Translations under genes and position numbers: made by a program
Notes under the pieces: generated by a model
Database searches by the model: none
Seen by the model: the letters and a program-made list of their open reading frames with translations, nothing else
What the model was told of the DNA's origin: nothing
Shown here: positions 29,548 through 38,947 of the stretch, in pieces
How positions within the stretch are numbered: position 1 is the first letter of the stretch
How the letters are laid out: every line of letters starts with the position of its first letter
From: Chitinophagales bacterium
Lineage (GTDB): Bacteria; Bacteroidota; Bacteroidia; Chitinophagales; UBA10324
NCBI GenBank assembly: GCA_019694975.1
Contig: JAIBAY010000010.1
Span: 61,270-125,269 of the forward strand
Direction: 5' to 3'
DNA length: 64,000 bases

Positions 29548-31263
29548 GTGATAAGACAATGTTTCATATGGAATGCGGCAATGGCAATGCTGTTGGTTGT
29601 TCAACCGATGTATTCGTCATCGCAGGGTTGTAGTTCAGCTTCCGGCGCCAACTACAAAGGCATCCTTGTTCCCACCAGTTCATTTCAGTCTGTCACGTCC
29701 GTCAGCGCCGGCGACTATTGGAAGTTTGACGGTTCAAGCTGTAACAAATATGTATTTTCTTTTTGTCCTGCAGATGGCGGCGTTGTATCCTGGAACACGG
29801 AGATGACGGTGGATGATAATACAGGCGCCGCAAACACCGGCGGTTACAATGATGATTATTGTTCGGTAAAGTCGTATTTAGAATGGATGCCTTCGGCCAA
29901 TTCAACTTACAGGATCTTCATCACGAAAACCGGTTGTTCCAACAGCAGCGCGTCTACCGGTACGCTGATGTACAAAATGATACCGCAGAATACAATCACT
30001 TCAGAATATGCACTGGTTGGAACCGCTACCGCTCCTTCCGGATGTGCAACGCTTACTGCAGATGCCACCGGCAATATCGGATGTGCGTGGGATGTTAATT
30101 CAACACTCGATTTTAATAGTGCTTTCAGCTATGATTTTACTGTAAACCTTGGTTCATCCGATGACGGTGCAGATGGATTGGCTTTCGTTATGCAGCATGA
30201 TCCGCTGGGGCTATGCGCCTGCGGTTCTTCCGGTGGAGGAATGGGTGCCGGAGGAATTACAAACAGTGTGATTGTTGAACTGGATACATACCTCAACTAT
30301 GAGGACCGTGATGATGGATTGCCCGGCGTAGTTTGCTCCGGTGGCTCCACGCCGGATCACATTGATCTTTGGCTGAATGGCAATGTTAATCCCACGGGTG
30401 TTTGTGGCAGTACAGCAGGCGCACGCATCATTCCTTCGGCAGTGGCACTGATGAACGGTGCTACAGCTTATAACATTGAAAACGGCCTCGATCATACATT
30501 GCGCATCAGCTGGGTTCCGTCGGGGGCTACGGGTACGCTCACCGTCAGCGTAATGAACAGCAGTGCCACCACCACTTACGCCACCTTTTCTTACGCCTTC
30601 AACCCGTTAACGGTTTTTGGAACACAAACGCCGTATTTTGGATTTACCGCATCAACAGGTGCCTTAAGTAACCTGCAGTCTGCCTGCCTGTCGCCACTTT
30701 TGTTGCCGGTGGATCTGGCATCGTTCACTGCTGATTGCACGAATGAAAATGAAGTGGTGCTGCAATGGCAAACACTTTCTGAAATCAATAATGAATATTT
30801 TATTATTGAACGATCAGAAGACGGAATCCATTTCCTGGAAGTCATGAAGTTGCCGGGTGCAGGTACCTCTGCCACAGTACAACATTATAACTGGACCGAT
30901 AACAATCCTGTGCCGGGCCGTGCCTATTACCGGTTGGTACAGCTTGCGGCCAACGGGAGTAAAATTTACTCACCGGCCGTTAGCACTTCCTGCGAACAGA
31001 CTGCTGCTTCTTCCATGATCGCTTACACTGACGGCAATGGTTACCTGATGATAAACATGCAAGGACAACCCGTTACGGAAGGAACTGTCCGGTTGATTGA
31101 TATCAATGGAAAAGTAATGATCAGCCAATCCTTCAACAATAACGGAGCGACCGATGAGACACCAATCAGGATCAATACCGGAAAGTTGCCGGCAGGCATA
31201 TACCTGGTGGCATTGACAGGTAACCGTGAATTTTATGCTCATTCGGTGCAGGTAATATATTGA
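29548..31263 (+). CDS. T9SS-exported lectin-domain protein
   Basis: A 571-residue secreted protein. The signal peptide runs to about residue 27 (GTG start; MIRQCFIWNAAMAMLLVV). A Cys-rich module follows (about 30-145: SCNKYVFSFCPADGG), then a bacterial L-type (legume-like) lectin domain (about 155-375). Lectin signs are DDGADGLAFVMQHDP, VIVELDTYLN and HIDLWLNG, with the Asp residues expected for Ca2+ and sugar binding. A linker of the LPVDLASFTADC...LQWQTLSEINNEYFIIERS type, frequent before sorting domains, and a C-terminal T9SS sorting domain (GNREFYAHSVQVIY end) complete it. It probably binds glycans at the cell surface. ATG 29581 is an alternative start but would shorten the signal peptide. 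Confidence 0.85.
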   Translation: MIRQCFIWNAAMAMLLVVQPMYSSSQGCSSASGANYKGILVPTSSFQSVTSVSAGDYWKFDGSSCNKYVFSFCPADGGVVSWNTEMTVDDNTGAANTGGYNDDYCSVKSYLEWMPSANSTYRIFITKTGCSNSSASTGTLMYKMIPQNTITSEYALVGTATAPSGCATLTADATGNIGCAWDVNSTLDFNSAFSYDFTVNLGSSDDGADGLAFVMQHDPLGLCACGSSGGGMGAGGITNSVIVELDTYLNYEDRDDGLPGVVCSGGSTPDHIDLWLNGNVNPTGVCGSTAGARIIPSAVALMNGATAYNIENGLDHTLRISWVPSGATGTLTVSVMNSSATTTYATFSYAFNPLTVFGTQTPYFGFTASTGALSNLQSACLSPLLLPVDLASFTADCTNENEVVLQWQTLSEINNEYFIIERSEDGIHFLEVMKLPGAGTSATVQHYNWTDNNPVPGRAYYRLVQLAANGSKIYSPAVSTSCEQTAASSMIAYTDGNGYLMINMQGQPVTEGTVRLIDINGKVMISQSFNNNGATDETPIRINTGKLPAGIYLVALTGNREFYAHSVQVIY

Positions 31264-31335
31264 TCATACTTTACAGTGCCGCTCCGGCACATCCATGTCG
31301 TTACACATCACGTAAGTTTTCAAAACAGATGACTG

Positions 31336-31818
31336 ATGCATGAATACACTTTTGTTACTGTGTGGAAACTGAAGCATACATCGTTGGCAGAAGCCTGGAA
31401 TACGATAAAGGCTGTTGAAGAATGGCCGCAATGGTGGAAAGGTGTCATCAGCGTTACCACGATAAAAGAGGGTGATGCGGACTGTATCGGTAAAGTTTCC
31501 CGGTTTATTTTTAAATCTGTTTTACCCTACCGGCTGGTTTTTCAGTTGGAGCTGATACGGCTGCAACATCACCACTTTATGATTGGCCAGGCCAGTGGTG
31601 AACTGGAAGGAACGGGTACCTGGACTTTTGATATGGACCAGGATGTCGTCCGTATTCAATACAACTGGAATGTAAAAACTACCCGTGCCTGGATGAATGT
31701 GCTCGCGCCCATACTGAAGCCGGCCTTTAAATGGAACCATGATGTTGTCATGAGGCGCGGATGGAAAGGCCTTGCGAAAAAACTGCATGCCACCATGGTG
31801 AATGATGATGCACATTGA
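31336..31818 (+). CDS. SRPBCC-family protein
   Basis: A 160-residue cytoplasmic protein with the START/Bet v1-like pattern. It opens with a strand and WxxIxxxEEWPQWWKGV, continues with strands (SRFIFKSVLPYRLVFQLELIRL, GTGTWTFD, RIQYNWNVKT) and closes with a long C-terminal helix (WKGLAKKL). Members bind hydrophobic ligands or act as cyclases; the ligand here is unknown. It is followed by a hemerythrin gene on the same strand with a gap of about 95 bases. Small hairpin GTGCCG-ctc-CGGCAC lies before it at 31276-31290. Confidence 0.85.
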   Translation: MHEYTFVTVWKLKHTSLAEAWNTIKAVEEWPQWWKGVISVTTIKEGDADCIGKVSRFIFKSVLPYRLVFQLELIRLQHHHFMIGQASGELEGTGTWTFDMDQDVVRIQYNWNVKTTRAWMNVLAPILKPAFKWNHDVVMRRGWKGLAKKLHATMVNDDAH

Positions 31819-31914
31819 TGATTGCAAAGCTATTGCGGTGCAACAGAAAACAACAGTGAAGACAGGGATTTTATGGTTGCAAAGTACATGCTGAATGTTC
31901 GTTAACTTAGGTGC

Positions 31915-32358
31915 ATGAAACGACACGCTGTATTAGCCGGCCTTTCGCGTGATCATCATAAGGCATTGATTATCGCGCAAAGCATGAAAATAGGAGCGCC
32001 GGTATTTCGCGGGCTTCCCGTATTACTGCAGGCAAAACGGCAATACATGATGGAATTTGTCAAAGAAGAGCTTCGGGGACATTTTCAGGAAGAAGAATCG
32101 GTATTGTTTCCGTTTGTGAAGGAAAGCGCACCGGAGATGAATACGTTGATTGATGAACTGATAGCGGATCACCGCGCGATGGAAATCATATTGCACCATG
32201 TTGAAACGGAGAGTGATGTTGCATCATACCTTGATGAAATGGGCAGGCTGCTGGAAACACATATCCGGAAAGAAGAACGGATTCTATTTCAGCAAATACA
32301 GGATAAACTGACAGCCTTGCAGTTTCACGAACTCGAAGAACGGCTTAAGAAAAACTAA
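31915..32358 (+). CDS. Hemerythrin HHE-domain protein
   Basis: A 147-residue four-helix bundle with the diiron ligands of HHE-domain hemerythrins: DHHKALIIAQ (helix 1), GHFQEEESVLFP with H-x-x-x-E (helix 2), DHRAMEIIL (helix 3) and ETHIRKEERILFQ (helix 4). Such proteins bind O2 or NO, or sense them. No other domain is present. It stands alone between the SRPBCC gene and the TonB-dependent receptor. Start ATG 31915 fits the domain start exactly. Confidence 0.9.
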   Translation: MKRHAVLAGLSRDHHKALIIAQSMKIGAPVFRGLPVLLQAKRQYMMEFVKEELRGHFQEEESVLFPFVKESAPEMNTLIDELIADHRAMEIILHHVETESDVASYLDEMGRLLETHIRKEERILFQQIQDKLTALQFHELEERLKKN

Positions 32359-32565
32359 TGCGCTGATTGCTATGCTGCCGCAGGATATTCGTCAGCGAAA
32401 TCCTCCCATAATTACACTGTGCCGTTATGCTGCCCATAACAGTATCTGTTGCAGTTAATACAGATACTACCGCAAAATTTATCGCCTCTTTTCTCCTCCA
32501 TGCGAAAGTTTTGAAATAATCTTCCTTTACCTATATTAACAGAAGCAAATCATAACGCGCTGCTT

Positions 32566-35382
32566 ATGTATAAAAGCCTTACGCTTACTTTATTCATCAT
32601 TCTGCTGGTACAACATGCGTTCGCGCAAACGGTGCGCGGCATAGTTAAGGATGCGCAGACCGGAGAAGCACTAATTGGAGCCAATGTAGTGGTGAAAGGT
32701 ACTACCATTGGTGCTGTTACAGATGAAGACGGCAAATTTTCGCTGGACATTGCGCAGTCATTTCCTGTAGCGCTGATTATTTCCTATCTCGGATACCTGA
32801 ATAGTGAGGTAACAGTGAGAGACGGCAACAATACCATCACGATTAAATTAAACGCCGACAAGGTGATATTGAATGAGGTGCAGGTCACGGGCAGCCGCCT
32901 TTCTGAAAAGCAAAAGGAATCTCCACTTACTATAGAATCAATGGATCAGCTGGCAATAAGGCAAACACCAGCATTTAACTTTTATGAAGGGCTCGGGCAG
33001 TTGAAAGGAGTGGATGTTACCTCGGCAAGTTTAGGATTTAAAATCATCAATACACGCGGATTCAATTCCACTTCACCAGTACGCTCGCTGCAGATTATTG
33101 ATGGCGTGGATAATCAGGCGCCCGGCCTCAGCTTTTCACTGGGAAATTTCTTAGGCGCACCGGATCTCGATGTGTTGAAAGTGGATCTTGTCGTTGGTGC
33201 CAGTTCTGCTTTTTACGGACCCAATGCATTCAATGGTGTGATCAGCATGACGACGAAAGACCCGTTTCAGACACCGGGATTTTCCGTCTCACTTAAAGGA
33301 GGTGAGCGCAGCTTGTTTGAAGGTGCGCTGCGTTGGGACCAGGTGATCAGGAATAAAATTGGCATAGAAAAATTCGCCTATAAGATCAATGCGTTTATGC
33401 TGCGTGCCAACGACTGGGAAGCAACCAATCTCGATCCCGTATTTGAAACACTGGACGATCAGCATAATCCGGGCGGATATGATGCCGTGAACCGCTATGG
33501 TGACGAATTCTATTTTGCACATGATTACTCGAAGAGTATAGCGGCATATCCGGGGCTGGGAAGATTTTACCGTACAGGTTATCTCGAAACAGACATGGTG
33601 GATTACGACACCCGCAATTATAAATTGACAGGCGCATTTCATTACCGGCTGCGGAAAGACCTGCAGCTCATTTATGCCACCAACTTCGGTTCAGGCACCA
33701 CGGTTTACCAGGGCGACAACCGCTATTCACTGAAAGATATTTTGTTCTTTCAAAACAGGATTGAACTGCAGCAGAAGGATAAATTTTTTATCAGGGCTTA
33801 TGCTACGAATGAAAATGCCGGAAAATCCTATGATGCGTATTTCACGGCGCTCTTGCTGGAACGCGGCGCAAAAGGAGATGTGGACTGGGGCACAGATTAT
33901 TTTACCAATTACTCCACGCAGGCAGTGCCTGTGATCAGGAATCTGCCCGGCTACCCGACCTATGTGTTTGATCCGGATAACCCGAACGGATACCAGGATT
34001 ATGTTGACAGCATCAGCAGCCTGCTGACCAATTATGTACCGCTCATTGATTCGCTGCATAACAATGCGGAGAATTATGCGAATAACGAAAGTATCAGTCC
34101 CGGGCAGCACGCATTCTATGTTCCCGGCACAGCAGCCTTTGATTCTGCATTCAACTATATCATTTCACATGAATCATATGCTGAAGGCGGATCTCGGTTT
34201 TTTGATAAGTCGGCGCTATATCATGTGCATGGCGAATATAAATTCACGCCACGTTTCATGGATGTAACCATTGGTGCAAACTACAGGATGTACCGGCCAA
34301 ATTCACATGGAACAATTTTCAGTGATACGGCCGGCGTTAAAATCACCAATTCGGAATATGGCATCTATGCCGGCATTGAAAAAAAATTTCTTGACAGCCT
34401 GCTGAAGGTCAACGCAACGCTGCGCATGGACAAGAATGAGAATTACGACGCGCTTTTTTCACCTGCCGTTTCTGCCGTGTATACGCTGAATAAAAGTGTA
34501 TTCAGGGCATCTTTCTCCTCAGCTATCCGCAACCCCACCCTGGCTGATCAATACCTTTACTATAATGTGGGCCGGGCCATCCTGGTGGGAAATCTGAACG
34601 GTTTTGATTCGCTGGTTACCACTGAATCGTTGCTGGATTACATCAATACGCAGAAATATGATACCCTTGAATTTTTTAACATCAATCCCATCCGGCCCGA
34701 GCAGGTAAAGAGCATTGAAGTGGGTTATCGCGCATCACTGTTTCAGCACCTGTATATTGACATGAGTTACTATTACAGCTGGTACCGTTATTTTATCGGT
34801 TACAAGTTGGGTGCTGTGATTGATTACAACGAAATCTTCAATCGCCTGAATGGTTTCCAGGTTTATCGGGTGGCGGCTAATACCGATGACCGGGTAACCA
34901 CCACCGGCTTCTCTGTTGGGCTGAATTATTATTTCAGAGAATCCTATTCCATCAATGGTAATTATTCCTATAACAAACTGAACCGGCAGGGTTCCACTGA
35001 TCCTATTATTCCTGCCTTCAATACGCCGGAAAATAAATTTAACATTGGCATCAGCGGCCGCGATATTGCCACTCAAATCGGCCTGTTTCACCAACTCTGG
35101 GATAAGCTGCCGGTTATACCACTCAATAATTACGGATTCAGCATCAACTACAAATGGGTGGAAGGATTTCTGTATGAAGGCTCCCCTCAGTTTACGGGAG
35201 AAGTGCCGACCTATGGTAAGGTTGACGTGCAGGTGAATAAGGAAATTCCCAAGATTTACCTGAACATTAAAGTGGGTGCTTCCAACCTGCTCAATAATAA
35301 AAAGTTTGAAGTGTATGGCGGCCCGTATGTGGGGCGTATGGCCTATGTTCAGCTGTTATTTGATTTTGCAAAACTGCGTTGA
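32566..35382 (+). CDS. TonB-dependent outer-membrane receptor
   Basis: A 938-residue receptor. It has a signal peptide (MYKSLTLTLFIILLVQHAFA), a carboxypeptidase-regulatory-like domain (GIVKDAQTGEALIGANVVVKGT, about 22-105), a plug with the TonB-type sequence (NEVQVTGSRLSEKQKESPLTIE; IINTRGFNSTSPVRSLQIIDGVDNQAPG; FYGPNAFNGVISMTTKDP) and a 22-strand barrel ending in YVQLLFDFAKLR. It imports an unknown ligand with TonB/ExbBD energy. No SusD partner follows, so a polysaccharide-utilisation role is not indicated; siderophore, vitamin or peptide uptake is equally possible. Confidence 0.92.
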   Translation: MYKSLTLTLFIILLVQHAFAQTVRGIVKDAQTGEALIGANVVVKGTTIGAVTDEDGKFSLDIAQSFPVALIISYLGYLNSEVTVRDGNNTITIKLNADKVILNEVQVTGSRLSEKQKESPLTIESMDQLAIRQTPAFNFYEGLGQLKGVDVTSASLGFKIINTRGFNSTSPVRSLQIIDGVDNQAPGLSFSLGNFLGAPDLDVLKVDLVVGASSAFYGPNAFNGVISMTTKDPFQTPGFSVSLKGGERSLFEGALRWDQVIRNKIGIEKFAYKINAFMLRANDWEATNLDPVFETLDDQHNPGGYDAVNRYGDEFYFAHDYSKSIAAYPGLGRFYRTGYLETDMVDYDTRNYKLTGAFHYRLRKDLQLIYATNFGSGTTVYQGDNRYSLKDILFFQNRIELQQKDKFFIRAYATNENAGKSYDAYFTALLLERGAKGDVDWGTDYFTNYSTQAVPVIRNLPGYPTYVFDPDNPNGYQDYVDSISSLLTNYVPLIDSLHNNAENYANNESISPGQHAFYVPGTAAFDSAFNYIISHESYAEGGSRFFDKSALYHVHGEYKFTPRFMDVTIGANYRMYRPNSHGTIFSDTAGVKITNSEYGIYAGIEKKFLDSLLKVNATLRMDKNENYDALFSPAVSAVYTLNKSVFRASFSSAIRNPTLADQYLYYNVGRAILVGNLNGFDSLVTTESLLDYINTQKYDTLEFFNINPIRPEQVKSIEVGYRASLFQHLYIDMSYYYSWYRYFIGYKLGAVIDYNEIFNRLNGFQVYRVAANTDDRVTTTGFSVGLNYYFRESYSINGNYSYNKLNRQGSTDPIIPAFNTPENKFNIGISGRDIATQIGLFHQLWDKLPVIPLNNYGFSINYKWVEGFLYEGSPQFTGEVPTYGKVDVQVNKEIPKIYLNIKVGASNLLNNKKFEVYGGPYVGRMAYVQLLFDFAKLR

Positions 35383-35520
35383 TTACATAGCAGCAATCGT
35401 CATAATGCTCCGTCTGAGCAATCGCTGATGGAAAAGATGCTGATCGTGAAGTTATGTTGATGGACATTCGTGCCCGCTAAGCAAATAAGGCAACAAGGTT
35501 ATTTCGTGCAGGGCAAAAAA

Positions 35521-35550
35521 AAATCCGCACGAAAACTTTCGTGCGGATTT
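35521..35550 (-). terminator. Rho-independent terminator after rplT
   Basis: A perfect inverted repeat AAATCCGCACGA / TCGTGCGGATTT around a 6-base loop. It is followed on the minus strand by an uninterrupted T run (bases 35520 downward). It lies 33 bases after the rplT stop codon and closes the thrS-infC-rpmI-rplT cluster. Confidence 0.9.
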
Positions 35551-35582
35551 GCTGATATGTTGAACAGCGCCTGCTGTTGGTG

Positions 35583-35927
35583 TTATTTCACGGAAGCCAC
35601 AATGGCCTTGAATGCAGCCATATCATTCATAGCCAGGTCGGCAAGGCTTTTTCGGTTGAGCATCACATTGGCATTCTTCAGCTTTGAAATGAATACCGAA
35701 TAGCTCATTCCTTCTGTACGGATAGCGGCATTAATACGGGCGATCCAAAGTGCCCTGTAATCACGCTTTTTCTGCTTCCTGCCCTGGTAGGCATATACCA
35801 TTGATTTTTCAACGGCATTCTTGGCTACAGAAGTTACATTTTTCCGTTTACCGAAATATCCTTTTGCCTGTGAAAACATCCGCTTGCGGCGGGCGCGGGA
35901 GGCAACACTATTTACTGAACGTGGCAT
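35583..35927 (-). CDS. rplT: Ribosomal protein bL20
   Basis: A 114-residue bL20 of standard length. The basic N-terminal arm ([30 protein letters not shown]) and the globular part ([27 protein letters not shown] ... [21 protein letters not shown]) are fully conserved. It is needed for 50S assembly and in many bacteria represses its own operon. It follows rpmI by 19 bases and is the last gene before the terminator. Confidence 0.97.
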   Translation of the reverse strand: MPRSVNSVASRARRKRMFSQAKGYFGKRKNVTSVAKNAVEKSMVYAYQGRKQKKRDYRALWIARINAAIRTEGMSYSVFISKLKNANVMLNRKSLADLAMNDMAAFKAIVASVK

Positions 35928-35946
35928 GTTTCAAAAATTTAAAAAG

Positions 35947-36141
35947 TCAGATTAGGAGCATTTTCTTCACATTGGCCATATTGGTGGAATCAACCAGGCC
36001 GGATTTTCCGAGCTGCTTTTTCCTGTCATGAGCCTTCTTGGTGAGAATATGGCGCTTGTAGGCTTTTTTTCTTTTCACTTTTCCGGTGCCGGTGAGCTTG
36101 AAACGCTTCTTGGCACTCGAATTTGTCTTCATTTTAGGCAT
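35947..36141 (-). CDS. rpmI: Ribosomal protein bL35
   Basis: A 64-residue basic protein with the bL35 signature [33 protein letters not shown] at its start. It is a component of the large ribosomal subunit. It lies between infC (116 bases upstream) and rplT, the canonical order. A TAnnTTTG box (TATCTTTG, minus 36169-36162) upstream suggests it can also be transcribed separately from infC. Confidence 0.96.
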   Translation of the reverse strand: MPKMKTNSSAKKRFKLTGTGKVKRKKAYKRHILTKKAHDRKKQLGKSGLVDSTNMANVKKMLLI

Positions 36142-36161
36142 TGCTGCAAAATTAGGGACGG

Positions 36162-36169
36162 CAAAGATA
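36162..36169 (-). promoter_or_regulatory. Candidate -7 box for rpmI-rplT
   Basis: Minus-strand TATCTTTG matches TAnnTTTG and predicts a start near 36155, with a leader of about 14 bases. A second match, TAATTTTG (36154-36147), lies just 5 bases before the ATG and would yield an almost leaderless mRNA. Confidence 0.4.
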
Positions 36170-36257
36170 GTAATATTCTCTTCACAAGGAATAAATCAGC
36201 AAATATTCCTTCGGATGGAATTTTCCGCTGCAACTGCCCTCCTTACGTTCGGGAAGA

Positions 36258-36809
36258 TTATTTTCCTTTTTGCGACTTGGGATTGATGAGGATTGACATG
36301 CGGTTACCTTCCAGTTTCGGTAATTGTTCCAGTGTGCCTACTTCTGTAAGACGTTCCACAAACTTAAGTAGCAGCAGTTCGCCACGTTCCTTGAACAGGA
36401 TATTCCTGCCGCGAAACTGCACATAGGCCTTTACTTTGGCGCCTTCCTGTAAAAAACGCTCGGCATGTCTTGTTTTGAATTCAAAATCATGCTCATCTGT
36501 ATTGGACGTGAAACGGATTTCTTTCAAAACACTTTTTACCGCTTTCGCCTTCATCTCCTTCTCTTTCCGCTTTTTGTCGTAGAGGAATTTGTTGTAGTCG
36601 ATAATACGGCACACCGGCGGATTGGCGGTGGCGGCAATTTCCACGAGGTCGAGGCCTTGTTCTTCGGCCATACTTAACGCTTCCCTGGAGGTGAATACGC
36701 CGTTGGGAACATTGTCTCCCACCAATCGAACCTGTGGGGCGTGCACAAGGCGGTTAATACGGTGTTCGAGTTCCCTGGGTTTTCTACGGTCTAATGCCAA
36801 TCGATTAAT
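36258..36809 (-). CDS. infC: Translation initiation factor IF-3
   Basis: IF-3 of about 183 residues with both domains: an N-terminal domain (EHRINRLVHAPQVRLVGDN ... LDLVEIAATANPPVCRIIDYNKFLYD), a linker helix (KRKEKEMKAKAV) and a C-terminal domain (VLKEIRFTSNTDEHDFEFK ... VKAYVQFRGRNILFKERG). It prevents premature 70S formation and proofreads start codons. There is no ATG or GTG at the expected start. The candidates are ATT at 36809-36807 (MNRLALDRRKPRE) and TTG at 36800-36798. I chose ATT because AUU is the well-known autoregulatory infC start in other bacteria; TTG remains possible. It lies 170 bases after thrS. Confidence 0.92.
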   Translation of the reverse strand: MNRLALDRRKPRELEHRINRLVHAPQVRLVGDNVPNGVFTSREALSMAEEQGLDLVEIAATANPPVCRIIDYNKFLYDKKRKEKEMKAKAVKSVLKEIRFTSNTDEHDFEFKTRHAERFLQEGAKVKAYVQFRGRNILFKERGELLLLKFVERLTEVGTLEQLPKLEGNRMSILINPKSQKGK

Positions 36810-36980
36810 GTTTTCGTTAAAAAATGATGAATAAACTAATGATACGCAACGAAGGTAGTAAGTTCCAAATTACTATACATAGTTGCATTGAATTCTTTGA
36901 GTACGACCGGCATTTTCATTTCAAAAAAAGCAGAACGCAGCGGCTTGCCGTACAATCAGATGATAGTTTTTGGGGGGTGT

Positions 36981-38906
36981 TCATCCAATGGCAGATTCCT
37001 TCAATACAAGCTCGATGAATGAATCAATGGACATCTGTCCTTTATCGCCTTCACCATGCCTTCTCACGCTGACCTTGCCTTCCTGCTCTTCCTTATCGCC
37101 GATCACGAGCATGTATGGAATCTTTTTCATTTCCGCATCCCTTATTTTTTTGCCGATCTTTTCACTTCGCGCATCTGTCTCCAGCCGGATGTGTTGTTTC
37201 CTGAAAATTGATTCCAGTCTTTTTGCATACTCGAGGTGACGGTCGCTTATGGGTAAGATGGCCACCTGCCGTGGTGCCAGCCACACAGGGAAGTTGCCGG
37301 CATAATGTTCAATCAGAAAACCGATAAACCGCTCATGGGTTCCAAGCGGTGCGCGGTGAATAACAAGCGGGGTTTCATCCTGGTTGTTTTTATTCTTGAA
37401 GGTCAGGCCGAACCGCAGTGGCTGGCCAAAATCAACCTGGTTGGTAGCCAGCGTAAATTCACGGCCAATGACACTCCATATCTGCACGTCAATCTTCGGA
37501 CCATAGAAAGCCGCTTCATCGGGCACTTCAATATATGGAATATTGGAATCGATCAGTACACGGCGCACCATGTCTTCGGTCTTCTTCCATAATTCCGGCA
37601 GGTCCAGGTACTTTTTTCCGCGTTTGGCAGGATCATGCGTAGAAAAACGCATTACATATTTTTCGATCCCGAAAATCCGGAAATACTTCAGGTACATTTC
37701 ATTCACTGCACGGAATTCCTCTTCAAACTGTTCTTCCGTGCAATAAATATGCGCGTCGTTCATGTTCAATGCACGCACCCGCATGAGTCCGAACAATTCA
37801 CCGGATTGCTCATAGCGGTAGCATGTTCCATACTCTGCAAGACGCAACGGAAGATCTTTATAGCTCTTGGGAGAGGCGGCAAAAATCTTATGATGATGCG
37901 GGCAGTTCATCGCTTTCAGGTAATACTTGCCGCCATCCAACTCCATGGGCGGAAACATAGAATCGGCATAGTAAGGCAGGTGGCCGCTGGTGAGATACAT
38001 CGACTCTTTGGCAATATGCGGTGATTTTACCCTGTAGTAGCCGGCCTCTTCCTCCGTTTTTTTGGCGAGACTTTCCAGCTGCTCAATAATGGCGCCACCG
38101 TTGGGCAGCCACAAGGCAAGCCCGGGGCCTACGTCATCATCAAAAACGAAAATCTCCAACTCCTTCCCGATCTTCCGGTGGTCGCGTTTCTTTGCTTCTT
38201 CCAGTTGCTGCAGGTATTCATCCAGTTCTTTTTGCTTGGGGAAAGTGATACCGTATATCCTTGTCAACTGTTTGTTTTTTTCATCTCCTTTCCAGTAGGC
38301 GCCGGCGATGTTCATGAGCTTGGCGGCTTTGATGAAACCGGTATTCGGAATATGCGGGCCACGGCATAAATCAATAAAGTTGCCCTGTTGGTAGAAGGTG
38401 ATTTCACCATCGTTCAGCTCCTGAATCGTTTCAACTTTATACTCATCTCCTTTCTCCGTAAAAAATTTCAGGGCGTCTGCTTTGGCAACTTCAGTGCGCA
38501 GGTAGCTGTTGTTCAAGCCGGCCAGTTCCGCCATTTTTATCTCTATTTTTTTCAGGTCATCCGCGCCAATGTCTCTTCCGCCCAGGTCCACATCATAGTA
38601 AAAGCCATTGTCAACCGGCGGTCCGTATCCGAACTTAATGCCAGGGTACATTGCTTCGAGCGCTTCGGCCATCAAATGGGCGGAAGAATGCCAGAAGGTT
38701 TCCTTCCCTTCCCGGTCGTCCCAGGTGAGGAGCATGAGTGTTGCATCTGTTTCAATCGGGCGGAAGGCATCCACCACTTTTCCGTTCACTTTTGCCGCCA
38801 ATACTTTTCTGGCCAATCCCTCACTGATGGATTTAGCAATTTCAAGCGCATTGGTTCCTTTTTCAAACTGACGGATGGTTCCGTCGGGGAAGGAGATGTT
38901 GATCAT
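36981..38906 (-). CDS. thrS: Threonyl-tRNA synthetase
   Basis: A class II synthetase of 641 residues in the usual order: N-terminal TGS domain (INISFPDGTIRQFEKGTNALEIA, 1-62), editing domain (FWHSSAHLMAEAL; HxxxH), catalytic core with the zinc site including MNCPHH and motif 2 (YRYEQSGELFGLMRVR). Motif 3 (FIEHYAGNFP; GTHERFIGFL) and the anticodon-binding domain (LAPRQVAILPIS ... RRHGEGDKGQMSIDSFI) follow. It starts at ATG 38906, 41 bases after the TPR lipoprotein gene, and precedes infC. No T-box leader is visible. Confidence 0.97.
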   Translation of the reverse strand: MINISFPDGTIRQFEKGTNALEIAKSISEGLARKVLAAKVNGKVVDAFRPIETDATLMLLTWDDREGKETFWHSSAHLMAEALEAMYPGIKFGYGPPVDNGFYYDVDLGGRDIGADDLKKIEIKMAELAGLNNSYLRTEVAKADALKFFTEKGDEYKVETIQELNDGEITFYQQGNFIDLCRGPHIPNTGFIKAAKLMNIAGAYWKGDEKNKQLTRIYGITFPKQKELDEYLQQLEEAKKRDHRKIGKELEIFVFDDDVGPGLALWLPNGGAIIEQLESLAKKTEEEAGYYRVKSPHIAKESMYLTSGHLPYYADSMFPPMELDGGKYYLKAMNCPHHHKIFAASPKSYKDLPLRLAEYGTCYRYEQSGELFGLMRVRALNMNDAHIYCTEEQFEEEFRAVNEMYLKYFRIFGIEKYVMRFSTHDPAKRGKKYLDLPELWKKTEDMVRRVLIDSNIPYIEVPDEAAFYGPKIDVQIWSVIGREFTLATNQVDFGQPLRFGLTFKNKNNQDETPLVIHRAPLGTHERFIGFLIEHYAGNFPVWLAPRQVAILPISDRHLEYAKRLESIFRKQHIRLETDARSEKIGKKIRDAEMKKIPYMLVIGDKEEQEGKVSVRRHGEGDKGQMSIDSFIELVLKESAIG

Positions 38907-38947
38907 AAATTTATTGCAGACGGTTCAGCCATTGCATGCTGCCCGCC

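Noticed and set aside
32566..35382. Polysaccharide utilisation locus (SusC-like)
   Set aside because: No SusD homologue or glycoside hydrolase follows the receptor.
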